This document shows, one piece after another, positions 12,666 to 23,970 of a stretch of DNA of 64,000 nucleotides. A program made the position numbers and the translations under genes. Within the stretch, counting starts at the first letter, position 1; each line of letters opens with the position of its first letter. This DNA comes from Loripinus fragilis (Eukaryota; Mollusca; Bivalvia; Lucinida; Lucinidae). Location: positions 143,042,152-143,106,151 of the forward strand of contig OZ026515.1 of assembly GCA_964019695.1 (NCBI GenBank), written 5' to 3'. A model generated the notes under the pieces. That model searched no databases. It saw nothing but the letters and a program-made list of their open reading frames with translations, and was not told where the DNA came from.

Positions 12666-13475
12666 TACCTCTCTTGCGCCCAGGACTTTCGTAACGTGAA
12701 TTCTATGGTGCCTTAGTGTATAAGTTGAAGAAGATTATTGGCTCAAATAATTTTTCAGCGCAATTCATTAAAAAAAATCCCATTATAAAAAAGATTGGCT
12801 TTAACATGAATGTATTGTAACAGACTGCATGCTTGGTGGTCTATCCAATCACTGTTGGAAACTTTGCTTTCCTCTTTAATAGCACGCTGGGGGTCGGACT
12901 TCAGACTCTTATGAAAGTTCCAACTTAAAGACTTATCTATTGATGAGATGATAGGGTCTGCCTGATGCTTTGGCTGTTGTCATGCCCACCAGGGTTTACC
13001 TGTTGGATTTCTTTTGCTCTGGTATTCAATTTTATGTACTGTTGAGTCCTTATCTTTGCTTTATCTCCTTTTTATATCTTGATTTATATGTTTAGGAGAC
13101 GATGCATTGATAAGCTAGGGGTCTTTCATGCAAACCAAACATCTATGTGTCTTGATCCACATCTGAACTAAGGGTGAGGTTGGCGTTATGAAACAGGTTT
13201 AAGACCTCCAGTAAAATATTTTTACTGACCGTTCCAATGTCGCTTTTTTGTGGCTCTTTTCTGGGTTTTTGTGTGTTTTGTGTTTCTCATGCTTTAGCGT
13301 CTGTTCATTGCTGCCTTGTTGTCACCTGCTGGGAAAGAGCTGACCTCTTGGCTCGTGTTGGTGATGTTTAATGTATTTTTGTTACTTTCTCATGTGGTAT
13401 CCTGAGTCAGATGTGGTTCTTGATTGTATCGTTTCCTGGCCTTTGCCATCTTTCTTACTTTAATTTTTAACTTCT
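12666..13475 (+). pseudogene. 5'-truncated Penelope-like element, family F1 (RT C-terminus plus 3' tail)
   Basis: The start matches the long copy from its position 34491 (CTCTTGCGCC.AGGACTTTC) and runs collinearly through the last ~80 codons of the reverse transcriptase and the full 3' tail, ending CGTTTCCTGGCCTTTGCCATC. Frameshifts and substitutions break the coding part. 5' truncation with an intact 3' end fits insertion by target-primed reverse transcription. Confidence 0.75.
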
Positions 13476-13479
13476 AAGT

Positions 13480-14265
13480 TACTAAAACAATGTTATCGAT
13501 ACCATAAACTCCGTAAAGCTTTTTTCTAAATGATATAACCAACACTCAGAGATGATTTTTAAATCAATATTTGCTTAAAGACTCTTCTGCAACAAGGCAT
13601 ATCAGAATCTGTATTTTATGGCGATTTAGTTTATTTTAAAAGAATTGTTGGAAAGCCTCATTTAAGTGACCAATTTAAAAAGATTATTTAACGTTATAAA
13701 AGGGAGGGATACAGTCTGGATATCATGCGACAGTCTGTATGCCTCGTTGTGAACCCAATCACAGTTGATAGCTCTGGTTTCCCCTTTAATTGCACGATGG
13801 TAAGTCGGCCCTGACGTAAAGCTTTAATCTGTTGGTTGGTGCCTGATGCTTGTCGTTGGCTGGGTTCACCGTCGTTCAACTTGAGGTTTTCTTTAGCTCT
13901 GACTATCTGTGAGTCATGAGCCCTTTTCTTTGTATCATCTTAATGTGTTAATTTGTTTGATTTATTTTTCTGTGATGATACATTGCATTAGTTAGGAAGC
14001 CTCCATTTTGTGTTTTAACATCAACAGAATCTAGGGCGAAGATTAAGCGCTCGCAAAAAGGAATTTAAGCCCCCCCCCCTGGAGGCTTAGGCTTCTGTCC
14101 GTTCTAAAGCTGTTGTTCTGTTGTTGTTGATTTATTGTTTAATGCACTTCCCATTGTTTGTGGGAATTCTGTGTTTGTCTTTGTTTTGTAATGCATTACT
14201 TTGTGTCCATTCTAGTTTTGCAATGATCTTGTAGTGGAAGAGGAAACTGGTTGCTTTGCTTTTGT
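13480..14265 (+). pseudogene. 5'-truncated Penelope-like element, family F2 (RT C-terminus plus 3' tail)
   Basis: The first ~330 bases encode a decayed relative of the F1 reverse transcriptase C-terminus: YGDLVYF..KRIVGKP, then ..MRQSVCLVVNPITV near 13715-13770, with stops between. The 3' tail differs from F1 in wording but keeps the same order: a GCCTGATGCTT segment, GAGTCATGAGCCC, a C-run, CTTCTGTCCGTTCTAA, then GTTGTTGTTGATTTATTG. It is cut off at about 14265 where an F1 copy begins. Confidence 0.7.
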
Positions 14266-15235
14266 TTAAGGCTCTCCTCACCTTGCATGTAATGATAGAA
14301 ATGCATTTTTACTTCGGAAAAAAATATATCATGCATGGTCATGTCAAAATGTATGTGATGCGCTGACCTTTTTGTCGGACAACATTTTTATTTTACTGAT
14401 CTTATGGAAAGAACCTTCCAGAGAGACTCTCCTTACCTTGCATGTAATGACAGAAATGCATTTTTACTTCGGAAAACCCTACAAAATATCATGCATGGTC
14501 ATGTCAAAATGTATGTGATGCGCTGACTTTTTTGTTGGATAACATTTTTATTCGATTTGGCACCAAACTGTATAGACAAGTAGTTGGGATTCCTATGTGC
14601 ACTAATTATGCTCCCCTGGTTGCCGATTTATTCCTGTTTTGTTATGAGAGGGACTTTATGATGTCTCTTTCTGATGATAAGCAGGCTGCGTTTAACACTA
14701 CATCCAGCTATTTGGACGATATTTTAAACATTAATAATGTTTTGACAATATGGTTAGTCAAATATACAATTCAGAGCTCCAACTTAAAAAAGCCAATACC
14801 TCTGATACCGAAGCCGCATTTTTAGACTTGCATTTGTCAATTTCTAATGATATTGTTTCTACCAAAATTTATGATCAACGTGACGACTTTGATTTTGAAA
14901 TTGTCAATTTCACATATTTAGATCCTCGCTCTACATCCCATGGACTGTCTATATCTCTCAACTCATTCGTTTTGCTAGAGCATCTAGCTATGTTACTGAC
15001 CAATACTCGCATTAAATTGTTAACTCAGAACTTCTTAAACAAGGCTATTGGTATCATAAACTTCGCTAAACCTTTTCTAAATTTTATAAACGATACGATG
15101 ATTTGATATCTAAATTCCAAGTTGGACTTAAATCTCTCAAGGACTTTCAGAACCTGAATTCTATGGTGACTTGGTGTATAAACTGAAGAAGATTGCTGCC
15201 TCTAATAATTTTTCAGCGCAGTAATTAAAATAATT
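14266..15235 (+). pseudogene. Penelope-like reverse transcriptase fragment, family F1
   Basis: Homologous to 33745-34590 of the long copy. The first part carries a direct duplication: about 14268-14400 is repeated at about 14425-14552 (both contain ACCTTGCATGTAATGA.AGAAATGCA and CATGCATGGTCATGTC). The frame 14532-14825 then retains motif B (VGIPMCTNYAPLVADLF, with GTN-C changed) and motif C (SYLDDILNINN). A frameshift near 14745 moves the frame to 14750-15106, which keeps AAFLDLHLSISNDIVSTKIYD. The C-terminal region is broken again. It is not functional. Confidence 0.85.
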
Positions 15236-15905
15236 TCCCATTATACAAAGATTGGCTATAACATTAATGTATTGCAACAAACTGCATGCTTGGTGGTCAA
15301 CTCATTCACGGTTGGCAACTTTGCTTTCCTCTTGAATTGCACGCTAGTGGGTCGGACTTCAGTCTCTTTGACGGTTCCGACTTAAAAAACTTATCTATTG
15401 ATGAGATGATATAGGCCTGCTCCTTTGGCTTTTTGCCGGCCCACCAGGGTTTACCTGTTGGATTTCTTTTGCTTGGGTATTCAGCTTTATTTACTGTTGA
15501 TTCCTTATCTTTGCTTTATCTCCTATTTATATCTTGATTTATATGTTCTAAGAGATGATGCATTTATAAGTTAGGGGTCTTTCATGCAAACCAAACAGCT
15601 ATGTGTCCTTAACCACATCTGAACTTAGGGCGAGGTTGGTGACCGTTAAACCGGTTTAAGCCCTCCAGTTAAATATTTTACTGACCGTTTCAAAGCAGTA
15701 CATCTTTTGTGAATCTTTTATTGTTTTTTTTCTGTCTTGTTTTTGGTATGCCCTTGTGCGCGTCTGTTTATATGTGCCTTGTGATCGCCTGCTGGGAAAC
15801 GGTTGACCTCTTGGCTCTTATTTGCGGTGTCTAACTGTTGGTTTGTTATTTTCCCAATGGTATCCTGGGTGTGGAACTTGATTGTATCGATTCCTGACCT
15901 TTGCA
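15236..15905 (+). mobile_element. Penelope F1 3' tail (continuation of 14266-15235)
   Basis: Collinear with 34590-35265 of the long copy: GGTCGGACTTCAG, ACTTATCTATTGATGAGATG, TTACTGTTGA.TCCTTATC, GGGGTCTTTCATGCAAACC, the AAATATTTTACTG palindrome near 15670, and GTATCGATTCCTGACCTTTGCACC at the end. It is non-coding. The short minus-strand frames across it are incidental. Confidence 0.8.
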
Positions 15906-15934
15906 CCCTTACTCACTATTACGGATGTATTGTT

Positions 15935-16030
15935 ACTATAAATGTTCTGGGACTCTTCCTCACAGTGCCATGAGTTGGTCTGCAGTGTGTGATTGTGGTA
16001 TTTCCTGATCATACTCACTTACTTTTTCCT
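15935..16030 (+). mobile_element. Penelope F2 terminal tail fragment
   Basis: CTCTTCCTCACAGTGCCATG.GTTGGTCTGCAGTGTGTGATTG and TTTCCTGATCATACTCACTTACT match the last ~90 bases of F2 tails elsewhere, such as 36190-36275 and 25060-25150. Confidence 0.7.
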
Positions 16031-16259
16031 AAGGTCTCTGAATTCTAATGTTATTATGTTCTTAACTAGATTTACAGTCACCTTTTGTTCGAGTAGCGAA
16101 GCGTCTTGTGTAGATCTTCTTCCAGAAGCTGTGTTATCCATAACTAATTGTCTAAATATTCCACTAAAATCCAGCAAAATAGTTAATATAATGAATGGTA
16201 TTAGTGCATGTCAAGCAATCTCAAATTGTTATTGAACATTAAAATGCTTTGTTTTGAAC

Positions 16260-18215
16260 ATACATCCAAAATATTTCAACTGCATACACTTGTCACCTAA
16301 TACCAAGTGAGCCAACTACCTTACTCTAAAGGCTATCTACTTTCAATTACAAGAGGCGGTATGTTTAAACTTTTGTAAACAGATTTACTGCATGCTTAGA
16401 TTTCCACGGTAGAGACATATAATTTGCCCAGTCAGAGCAATGACATCACTTAACTAGTACGTATGTAGAGGCAATTGCAGTTAGAATGCTCTTGTCCCTT
16501 CATAGGAAGACACATGTACCAGAGTCTTACTCCATTGTGTGCATATGTGAAACAGCACCAAACACTACCCATATTTAATTTAGTGTTTGATCCCCTGACA
16601 CTGACATGCTATTTCTGCATTTGAAAACATGCTAAGTGTTCAAGATATAGCTTAGTCATTTTGAATATACTCGCACAGGTCACACATACAAAGAAAATTC
16701 AATTAAGTCCCCATGAGGGCAAAGAAGGAGAAAAACAGGAAAAGCTTATAAATAATATGTGTCAGAATTACCAATTTTAGAAGTAAAGTGCATAATGCCA
16801 TAGGAAGCTGACTTTTTATTTAAAAAAAACGTTCATACATGTATGTAGTAAACGTATTCAGTATTCAAACTACATGAAAAATCCAAACAAACAGATAGTT
16901 TTATGTTTTCTTTCTGCAGCTCAGACTTTCAATTTACTTATTTTTAATTTGATATGGTAACATATGTAACAGTCTGTTACAGGCTAACCTTGTGTTTTAC
17001 AGAGTGCAAACATCTTTTATTTGGCGCAACTTAAATTGTTCTTTAAGAAAGGATATGTCTGCAGAATTCCAAAAGGGTTCGAATGGAACAGGACCTTATT
17101 CAGTTTGCAGTCCTAATACTATGCTATTATTCTACTGGCTATGATGAGATGGGTGACCATTTTGCCACTGAAGCAGATACAATGATAGACGTTGTATGTG
17201 AGGTTGACTTGAACAAAGATTGATTTTGAATATTTATATTAAATAGGAACATTTATTAAGTTGTCTCATTTAATTGTGAAACTATTATTTCTATTTGTAT
17301 CGCTATATATTTTAGCATTATATGCATTTAGAAGTGTGTGATTAAAAGACTTTTTATAACATCTGTAGGTTGTTATCAACATTGACTATAATTCCTAAGA
17401 TCAAGGCACCAGAGACTAGATATTTATAGGGAAGCATGTGAAAAATAGTAGTTTTTCCTAAAATAGCATATCTAACATCAAGACAATTTCCTTGCTCATT
17501 TATTATGCCATGTGGCATATGTTAATCCTGTATTAAGTGCTCTGATCCTGATGTCAAACTTGTAAATCTTTGATTCCTTATAATATTGGTAAGACTTTCC
17601 CAAAAATGAAAGATATCCACCAGTGTCAAATATTTTCATATTTTTTCTCAAATAAAATATATCAAAATTGACTACTTAAAATTGGGTTTAGGATGTTTAA
17701 CAGCTCATTTAAGACAATATATTTAAGAAGAAAAAAGCCAACTTTGTTTTTACTAATAGTCAAATGTGTATATTAAAAACTAAGATTTAACTAACTTAAT
17801 TGGTAAAATAGACAAATCGGCTGTAAAAATAAATTATGTTAGTCACAATTAAATTTTCAGAGGAAAATTAAAAATATGCAACGCACACAACACCATTGGA
17901 AGCTGTAATTCTGTTCAAAGTGCTTTTTATGTAGCTTATGTATTCAGCTTGCAGACTTCATGAGTAATTTGAATACTTATATAGCTTAATGTCGTCTTTC
18001 TGTAGCTCAAACTTTCATTCACTTTTCATCTTAGTTTGTTACAGTAACATATGTCACAGACTAACGTCCCGGCGTACAGAGTGCAACCATCTCGTAAAAG
18101 ACGCAGCTCGAAATTCTCATTTTAGCATGTTAAGATAGGATATATCTGAAAAATTTCATAGGGGTGGGGGCAGGACCTTTCTTAGCTTGAAGTTTATTAA
18201 TTGCACGTAGCTCTT
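16260..18215 (+). repeat. GTAAC palindrome element: core edge plus about 1.8 array units
   Basis: Block D (GTAACATATGTAACAGTCTG) lies at about 16955 and again near 18043, giving a unit of about 1.09 kb. Each D is followed by block E (GGATATGTCTGCAGAATTCC or GATATATCTGAAAAATTTCA). Between them, in order, are F (GATCCTGATGTCAAACTTG, ~17545), A (AGATATCCACCAGTG, ~17607), B (GACAATATATTTAAGA, ~17712) and C (CACAACACCATTGGAAGC, ~17884). The left 700 bases (16260-16950) are the inverted counterpart of 51850-52290, so this is a fragment of the larger element at 50.5-55.4 kb, in reverse orientation. Confidence 0.75.
16385..16650 (+). pseudogene. Decayed reading frame of the GTAAC element core
   Basis: One plus-strand frame reads HGRDI, FAQSEQ, HHLTSTYVEAIAVRMLLSLH, then PESYSIVCI, interrupted by stops. 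The minus strand at 52030-52285 gives the same series of residues with different synonymous and non-synonymous changes. Such parallel conservation shows descent from a once-translated sequence. The pattern HLTST..EA..R.LL.LH followed by a DTDM segment near 16600 recalls transposon-associated proteins of unknown function with an EEADTR...DTDV signature. That resemblance is from memory and uncertain. Confidence 0.55.
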
Positions 18216-18344
18216 TGTTTATTTTTAATGAAGTCGTTGAACGAATATAGAGTAAACAAATAAGTAATAAAGTAAAAGAAAGTACAAGCAATTAATGAAT
18301 GAACATGAAATAATAATTACTTTCATTATTCATTTGTCTCTGCT

Positions 18345-19065
18345 AAGATAATGAAGCGCAGTTCATTAAAATAATTTCCCATTATAAAAAGATTGGCTAT
18401 AACATTAATGTATTGCAACAGACTGCATGCTTGGTAGTCAACCCAATCACGGTTGGCAACTTTGCTTTCCTCTTTAATTGCATGCCGGTGGGTCGGACTT
18501 CAGACTCTATGATGGTTCCGACTTAAAGACTTATCTATTGATGAGATGGTAGGGGCCTGATGCTTTGGCTGTTTGTCGGGCCCACCGGGGTTTACTTGTT
18601 GGATTTCTTTTGCTCCGGTATTCAGTTTAATTTACTGTTGAGTCCTTATCCTTGCTTTATCTCCTTGTTATATCTTGATTTATATGTTTTAGGAGATGAT
18701 GCATTGATAAGTTAGGGGTCTTTCATGCAAACCAAATATCTATGTGTCTTGATCCACATCTGAATTAAGGGTGAGGTTGGCGCCGTGAAACCGGTTTAAG
18801 CCCTCCAGTAAAATATTTTACTGACCGTTCCAAGGCGGTACTTCTTTTGTGGATCTTTTATGTTTTTGTTCTGTCTTGTGTTTGCTATGTTTTGTGCGCG
18901 TCTGTTTATATGTGCTTCGTGGTCACCTGCTGGGAAAGGGCTGACCTCTTGGCTCTCGTTTGTGGCGTCTTCTGTGAGTTTGTCACTTTCCCATTGGTAT
19001 CCTGGGTCAGGTGTGGTACTTGATTGTATCGATTCCTGATCTTTGCAACCTTACTTACTTTGTAC
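18345..19065 (+). pseudogene. 5'-truncated Penelope F1 copy (last RT codons plus tail)
   Basis: Begins at the AGCGCAGTTCATTAAAATAATTTCCC segment matching 34574 of the long copy and is nearly identical to it through the tail, including CAGTAAAATATTTTACTG near 18815 and the end GTATCGATTCCTGATCTTTGC. It is the copy closest in sequence to 34574-35265, so one of the younger ones. Confidence 0.8.
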
Positions 19066-19643
19066 AAATAGTCCCCATTGAGGCTCGGATTCACGAGTCT
19101 GTATGCTCTAACCACTGAGCTTTAAAGACAGATTATCAGTTTATGGTAGATTTTACAGATTTGAAGATAATTTACAAAAAGTTTAGCATACATTAGACTC
19201 GACCAAAGATCGTTATCCAGAGGTCACAATTTATCTGTAATCGCATATTTCGAGTGGCGGCGAGGGACCAGACGCGACTGGCTAGCCCAAGTCTCGCTAG
19301 ATTTATTATGATATGGAACCTGGCGAAGGTGTTGAGCATGATGCTGATATGGCAGTGTATTTGACGAGGTGTTTAAACCTGACGACAGTACCATCATCTT
19401 TGTCACGGCTTAGTCAATTTCAATTTAATATTTCATGGCTGCATGGTTCCACTTTTCTGTTCAATTTCTGTTCAATTTATTAATGTCTATATATTGCTTG
19501 CTAACTTGTTGAATTGGGACCCAGCGACGCATCAAAACAAACACACTTGCTTACTTTTCAAACAGGTAAAGCAGGTTACATACACATTTACGGAAATTTG
19601 CAGCCCTGTGGCAAGTGGTGGCATAATCAATTTGTTTGTGCCT

Positions 19644-19858
19644 TGACGCGAAAAAACCTGTACTAGGGGCTCGCGAACAACACAATAGCACTGACCAGCC
19701 TACGTATCCGCGCTTTTAGATAAACGCCAATTTTTATTCGCTTATCATATCTTAATTTGCTACAGAGCTAGTCTCCATAGCAGAGAAGGATTGATTAGGG
19801 TATGACCTGGTCGGAAACTCCGAAAGGCATGTTTTTTCGCGAAGATACTCAAATGATT
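19644..19858. mobile_element. Small inverted-repeat element (MITE)
   Basis: The ends face each other: CGCGAAAAAACCTGTACTAGG on the left and, reading inward from the right, CGCGAAAAAACATGCCTTTCGG. The interior contains CCAGCCTACGTATCCGCGC and TAGTCTCCATAGCAGAGAAGG, which also occur in the related element at 49349-49587. A protein-like reading of its right half is an artefact of this repeat. Confidence 0.55.
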
Positions 19859-19877
19859 TCTCTTGTTAAAAGATGCT

Positions 19878-20060
19878 TGGATGACAAGACAATCTACTAT
19901 AACGGCCATACATCTAGGAAAGGTAGGAACACTTACCTCTAACATTAAAATCATTAAATAAAATATTATTTTGAGAAACTTAGATTTATTCGAAATTTAA
20001 GGAGGAATGCCATAATCATATCGAAATACACAAAATAATCAGGTCGTGATTTTGATGCAA
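19878..20060 (+). other. Exon-like island upstream of lipase 1, duplicated upstream of lipase 2
   Basis: GACAAG.CAA.CT..TATAAC.GCCATACATCT followed by GGAAAGGTAGGAA (GT donor at 19923-19924), then AAAATCATTAA and AATACACAAAATAA, recur in the same order at 44469-44640, about 3.2 kb upstream of lipase 2. The conserved GT donor and its position make this a candidate 5' (probably untranslated) exon and adjoining intron of the lipase gene, carried along in the segmental duplication. Function is inferred from position only. Transcript evidence is needed. Confidence 0.5.
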
Positions 20061-20218
20061 ATTTGGTCAAAATCGGACGTAAAATCATTAAAAAAATAAC
20101 AACTATGAGTAAATTTATTCCGTGTCAATTTTGAGATCAATCGAATCCTCCATAACAATCCAACCTGTACATTTTATTTTCAAAATCAACCATTTTCTAC
20201 AAACAAATCATCAACAGT

Positions 20219-21786
20219 CTAAAGCCCCGTTCTCACTGTCCCGGTTTAAGGTGCCGGTTCATCCCGGTTTGATGATCCGGGATGAACCGTGGCACAATCG
20301 TGGCGGCACCGTGGACAACCTTGGAGATCCGGGATGAACCGTGTTGAACCGGCTCATGTCCCCGGTTGTTTTAAAATGTTTAAAACAACCGGGACTCACC
20401 AGGAGTAACCGGGAAGGCTGTCAAATACCGTGGTAAACCGGGAAGACGCCGGGAGCAACCGTGTCTCCACCGGGACGCGGGGCGGTACCGGCGCAAACCG
20501 GGAACATCCTTGTCTCCACCGTGATAAACCGTGCGGTTCCACTGCCTATGTATATATAATAAAAAAATGCTAAATAAAAATGAAAGTCACTCCTGCTGCC
20601 CCTAAAATGAAAGTGGATTCATCCAAATGATAAGGATGGGAAAGCCCATTCGTCACAAGTTGGTTAAATCAGCAGTATAAATGTGCTCATTTACAAAGCT
20701 TATGAACAAATGCACTTATAGTTCCTGAAGAGTCAAGCATATATGAGCCGCGACATCGGAGATTTCCAACAATGTGGTATGTGCCATCAGCAAAGCCTCA
20801 GATCAGCCTGCGCCTAGGCGCAGACTGATCAGAGCCTTTGCTAGTCGCTTGATTATTCTATGACTGTGAAGCTACTGACCGAACAGCTTTAAAGCTTAAT
20901 TGGGGACTGCACAGGCTTGTCTGAGTCTACACTTCTCAAAATATCACACTGTTGGAAATCACATGCTCCGCTCATAGTGTTTATATATTTTTACGAAAAA
21001 GTAAGACAATATGGACCTAGAATTACAACGCATCAACGTTTTCAAACTGTTGAAAATCAAATAGTTTCATTTTTTCTGTAGATTACAATGATATCTTTGA
21101 TCACAAGTACTGCATCGGTCCTGGCAATTTATTAAGCATTTAACATAGTATTAATACTTAAATTAGGTCTTCCTTAACTTTAAGGAGGCATTGTAATTCT
21201 GGCCCCAGATCAACAACATTTGAACCCGTCGTAAGAAAACAGGTCTGCTTCTGCCTAGCTGTCATGCAAATGAGCTGCGAGGTTACTAGGCATTTGTTTT
21301 CGCTACATAGATCATGATTCCTCTAGTAACTCCAATGTGGCTGTGCAGTCCAATTTGTGTCTGTTCGATGTTTTTTCTTTGAAGACACTGTTTTGCGATA
21401 GAGAAAGAAGAAAACTGATGTAACTCCACGTTTTTAATATGGTTTTGTAGTGTAGAGTAGCACCGGGACGCAACCATGGCGCTACCGGCATGTAACCGTG
21501 GCGCAACCGGCAGTTACCGGGACATCACCGTTAACAACCTGGGTAACACCGGGGTATACCGGCATGAACCGTGGCTCCACCGTGCTGCACCGTAAGTGCT
21601 CCGTGGTGAACCGGGGATCAACCGGCGTCTTGCTTTCTCGAGGACCGGGGCTATACCGGGGTAACGTCGGCAAGGTGAGAACGCAATCTATTTTTATGAA
21701 ATGTGTCCCGGTGCATCACGGTATACCGGCTGTCCTGCATCGGGATGAACATTGGCTACATCGGCACAGTGAGAACTGGGCTTTAG
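20219..21786. mobile_element. GC-rich DNA transposon with ACCGG-type subterminal arrays
   Basis: Inverted termini: CTAAAGCCCCGTTCTCACTGT at the left and, inward from the right, CTAAAGCCCAGTTCTCACTGT. Inside each end is an array of short degenerate units of about 11 bases built on ACCGGG, ACCGTG or ACCGGC: roughly 20228-20540 and 21460-21770. The arrays are far richer in GC and CpG than the surroundings. The middle carries a hairpin repeat (20748-20985) and no transposase frame. The superfamily is unknown. No clear target duplication was seen. Open frames at 20122-20337 and 21482-21791 are by-products of the arrays. Confidence 0.7.
20748..20985 (+). mobile_element. Hairpin MITE with GATCAG..CTGCGC core
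   Basis: Outer ends TGAGCCGCGACATCGGAGATTTCC and, inverted, TGAGCGGAGCATGTGATTTCC. Inside, CAGATCAGCCTGCGCCTAGGCGCAGACTGATCAG forms a strong hairpin. Copies: 26945-27190 (opposite strand), 39110-39290 (partial) and a core at 49385-49442. Confidence 0.7.
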
Positions 21787-21984
21787 TTTAATTGTATAGC
21801 GTATGTATATGCACAATTACTGCAGCCTAAAATGGTTGCCCTCCTCAGCTTCACATTTTCTTCAATCCATGTATTAAACTTTCTATACATTCGCTTCGAA
21901 TTTATTGCGGTGTTTGTGCAACATGTATAATTTAACCCTCTTTTGTTTGTTTGAATTGGTGTTTTACGACCCAATTAACAATTG

Positions 21985-22122
21985 TTCAGTAATACTTGGA
22001 CGCTTCCTGAATTGGACCAATAAATTGTCTTGCTCAAGGACATAATACAGTGCGTCCGATGAGTCTCGAACCAGCGACACCTCGATCTCAAGTCTCTAGC
22101 ACTCTACCACCGGGCCACGTAC
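21985..22122 (-). mobile_element. tRNA-derived SINE with GTCCTTGAGCAAGACA core
   Basis: On the minus strand the head reads GTGGCCCGGTGGTAGAGTGC (box A-like) and GCTGGTTCGAGACTC (box B). It is followed after about 30 bases by GTCCTTGAGCAAGACA, a core shared with the SINE at 47440-47590. Confidence 0.65.
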
Positions 22123-22126
22123 TGTA

Positions 22127-22499
22127 GGGTAAAGTCGGGTATATTCGGACAGACAGCTAAATTCGGACAGCAACCTTGTTGTTTCATATTTCAAATATTG
22201 GAATAAAAAGTAAATTAACTAAGCAAATAGTGAAAATCCTGATGAATGTGATTCCTAAGCTGATTTTTTATCATTCGTTTATCTTATGTAAATATGTACA
22301 TATCTGTTTTGTATTTCCGAGGGCCACAAGGTAGAATAGTTATTTATAACTAATTGTGCCACCCTCATTAAACATTGTATAAATAAAATAAATAAATAAA
22401 ATAAAATGAGATGGCTCATAAGGAGCCGTCTCATCTGGTTTACACTGTTTGCAAATGTGTGTCCGAATTTACCTGATGTCCGAATTTACCCGACTTTAC
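22127..22499. mobile_element. MITE with GGGTAAAGTCGGGTA termini, copy 1
   Basis: Left terminus GGGTAAAGTCGGGTATATTCGG; right terminus inverted TGTAAAGTCGGGTAAATTCGG. Inner inverted motifs CTAAATTCGGACAG and GTCCGAATTTACC. A hairpin ATGAGATGGCTC..GGAGCCGTCTCAT lies inside at about 22406-22434. Copy 2 at 39364-39580 has the same ends in opposite internal order. Both are non-coding. Confidence 0.75.
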
Positions 22500-23405
22500 A
22501 TAAAATTGTGATTCTGATGGTTGTTAACTTGTTTTATAAGTGTCTCAATCTGCAAATCTATGAGTCTTTATCATATTGGCAAGAAAGTCCCAAAATGTAA
22601 GATATCCACCAGTGGCAAATATTTTCATATATTTTTTTCAATACTAGATATCAAATTTAGCTACTTAAAACAGGGTTAGGGTTGTTTAATATATCATTTA
22701 AAGGCATATATTATTGTCCAATAGAGATCATTAAAGGATTAACTGATAAGGGACAGTTTCAATATCTCATAAAATTAAAGGGGCCTCAAGAGGGGAATTA
22801 CCGGTATACAACACAATTTCTTTCACTAAGATAAAGATCAATATTTTATCAGAAAATACCTTATCCCTTCATGGGACCACTTTATTGTCCTAGTAAGGAA
22901 GTCATAATCACCTAATTATGATTGTCCTTTGATCTGTCCAGTATGACCCCTGGAGAGAGTAATAATAGTGGTACCAGTATTATTGCTCAAAATTCTATGT
23001 CTTTAAGACAATATATTTTGGACGTCAAAGTGAACTTTGTTTTTCCGTTTAGTCAAATGATTATGTTAGTAAGTCTGCATAAAAACTGCACAGATCGGCT
23101 GTAAAAGTGGATGATGTTTGTCACAGTAGCAATTATCAAAGGGAAATCTAATCTATGCATGGTAACGCACATAATACCATTGGAAGTTGTAATTTTGTTC
23201 AAAATGCTTTTTATGTAGCTTAGGCATCCAGCATGCAGACTACATGAGTATTTTGAATAATTATATAGTTTAACGTCTTCTTTCTGTAGCCCAAACTTTC
23301 ATTTTACTTTTTTTTTTAATTTGTAATAGTAAGATATGTAACATGCTGTTACAGATTAACGCCCGGCGTACCGAGTGCAAACATCTCTTGTTTGACAAAT
23401 CTTGG
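22500..23405 (+). repeat. GTAAC palindrome repeat, one unit (F-A-B-C-D)
   Basis: Blocks in order: F (TGCAAATCTATGAGTCTTTATC), A (AGATATCCACCAGTGGCAAAT, ~22601), B (~22990-23050), C (GTAACGCACATAATACCATTGG, ~23163) and D (AGATATGTAACATGCTGTTACAG, ~23330). Some 240 bases of unrelated sequence (about 22735-22975) interrupt A and B. The unit is cut at 23405. Confidence 0.7.
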
Positions 23406-23559
23406 ATTTTTTTGTGAGATGCTTTAATGCTTTGATTCAGAAAGAAAGCAAGCTACTTCAAAAGTAATGTTAATTTTTTCTGCGATACATTGTCAACGTT
23501 GGACCCCTCTGACAAAACTTTCTAGATCCGCGCATGCAGGAAATGCCACAATCGCAGTC

Positions 23560-23795
23560 TAGAGACCAACCCAAGGCACCGAGAGGAAGAGACACATTTC
23601 CACTTAGTCTAACAGCCACATTACAGCAAGAACAAAAATAAGTAAGCTATCAGCTCTCTCGTCATTGTAAAACAAGAAAGGGCACTTAGGCCAGATCTTT
23701 TTATTTGTTGATTTACAAAGTAAGTAAGGGTGCAAAGATCAGGAATCGATACAATCAAGTACCACGCCTGACCCAGGATACCAATGAAATCCTCC
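23560..23795 (-). mobile_element. Composite of Penelope F2 and F1 tail ends
   Basis: On the minus strand, 23795-23710 matches the F1 terminus (TTGGTATCCTGGGTCAGG..GTGGTACTTGATTGTATCGATTCC). 23690-23560 contains F2-type words (CCAGCTCTCTC..CATTG.AAAAC, CAACCCAAGGCACCGAGAGGAAGAG in plus orientation). Confidence 0.55.
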
Positions 23796-23970
23796 TACTC
23801 TAATTTTCCGGAAAGTAGAAACAAACTAATTTCTAAAATTATTTTTTTAATTTATCCGCCGACTCTAAATATTATTTGTTTAGTTGAAAAAAATGTATTT
23901 TTGAGATTCTGTCTGTGTATTTTTGAGAGTGACACTGATACTCTTAAAGCGCTAAGAAAAAATGCATCTA

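Noticed and set aside
19795..19922. Plus-strand protein-like stretch (TWSETPKGMFFREDTQM) ending at a GT donor, considered as a coding exon of the lipase gene
   Set aside because: Most of it is the right half of a MITE whose mirror image lies at 19644. Only the last ~45 bases are shared with the island upstream of lipase 2, and the frame is not conserved there.
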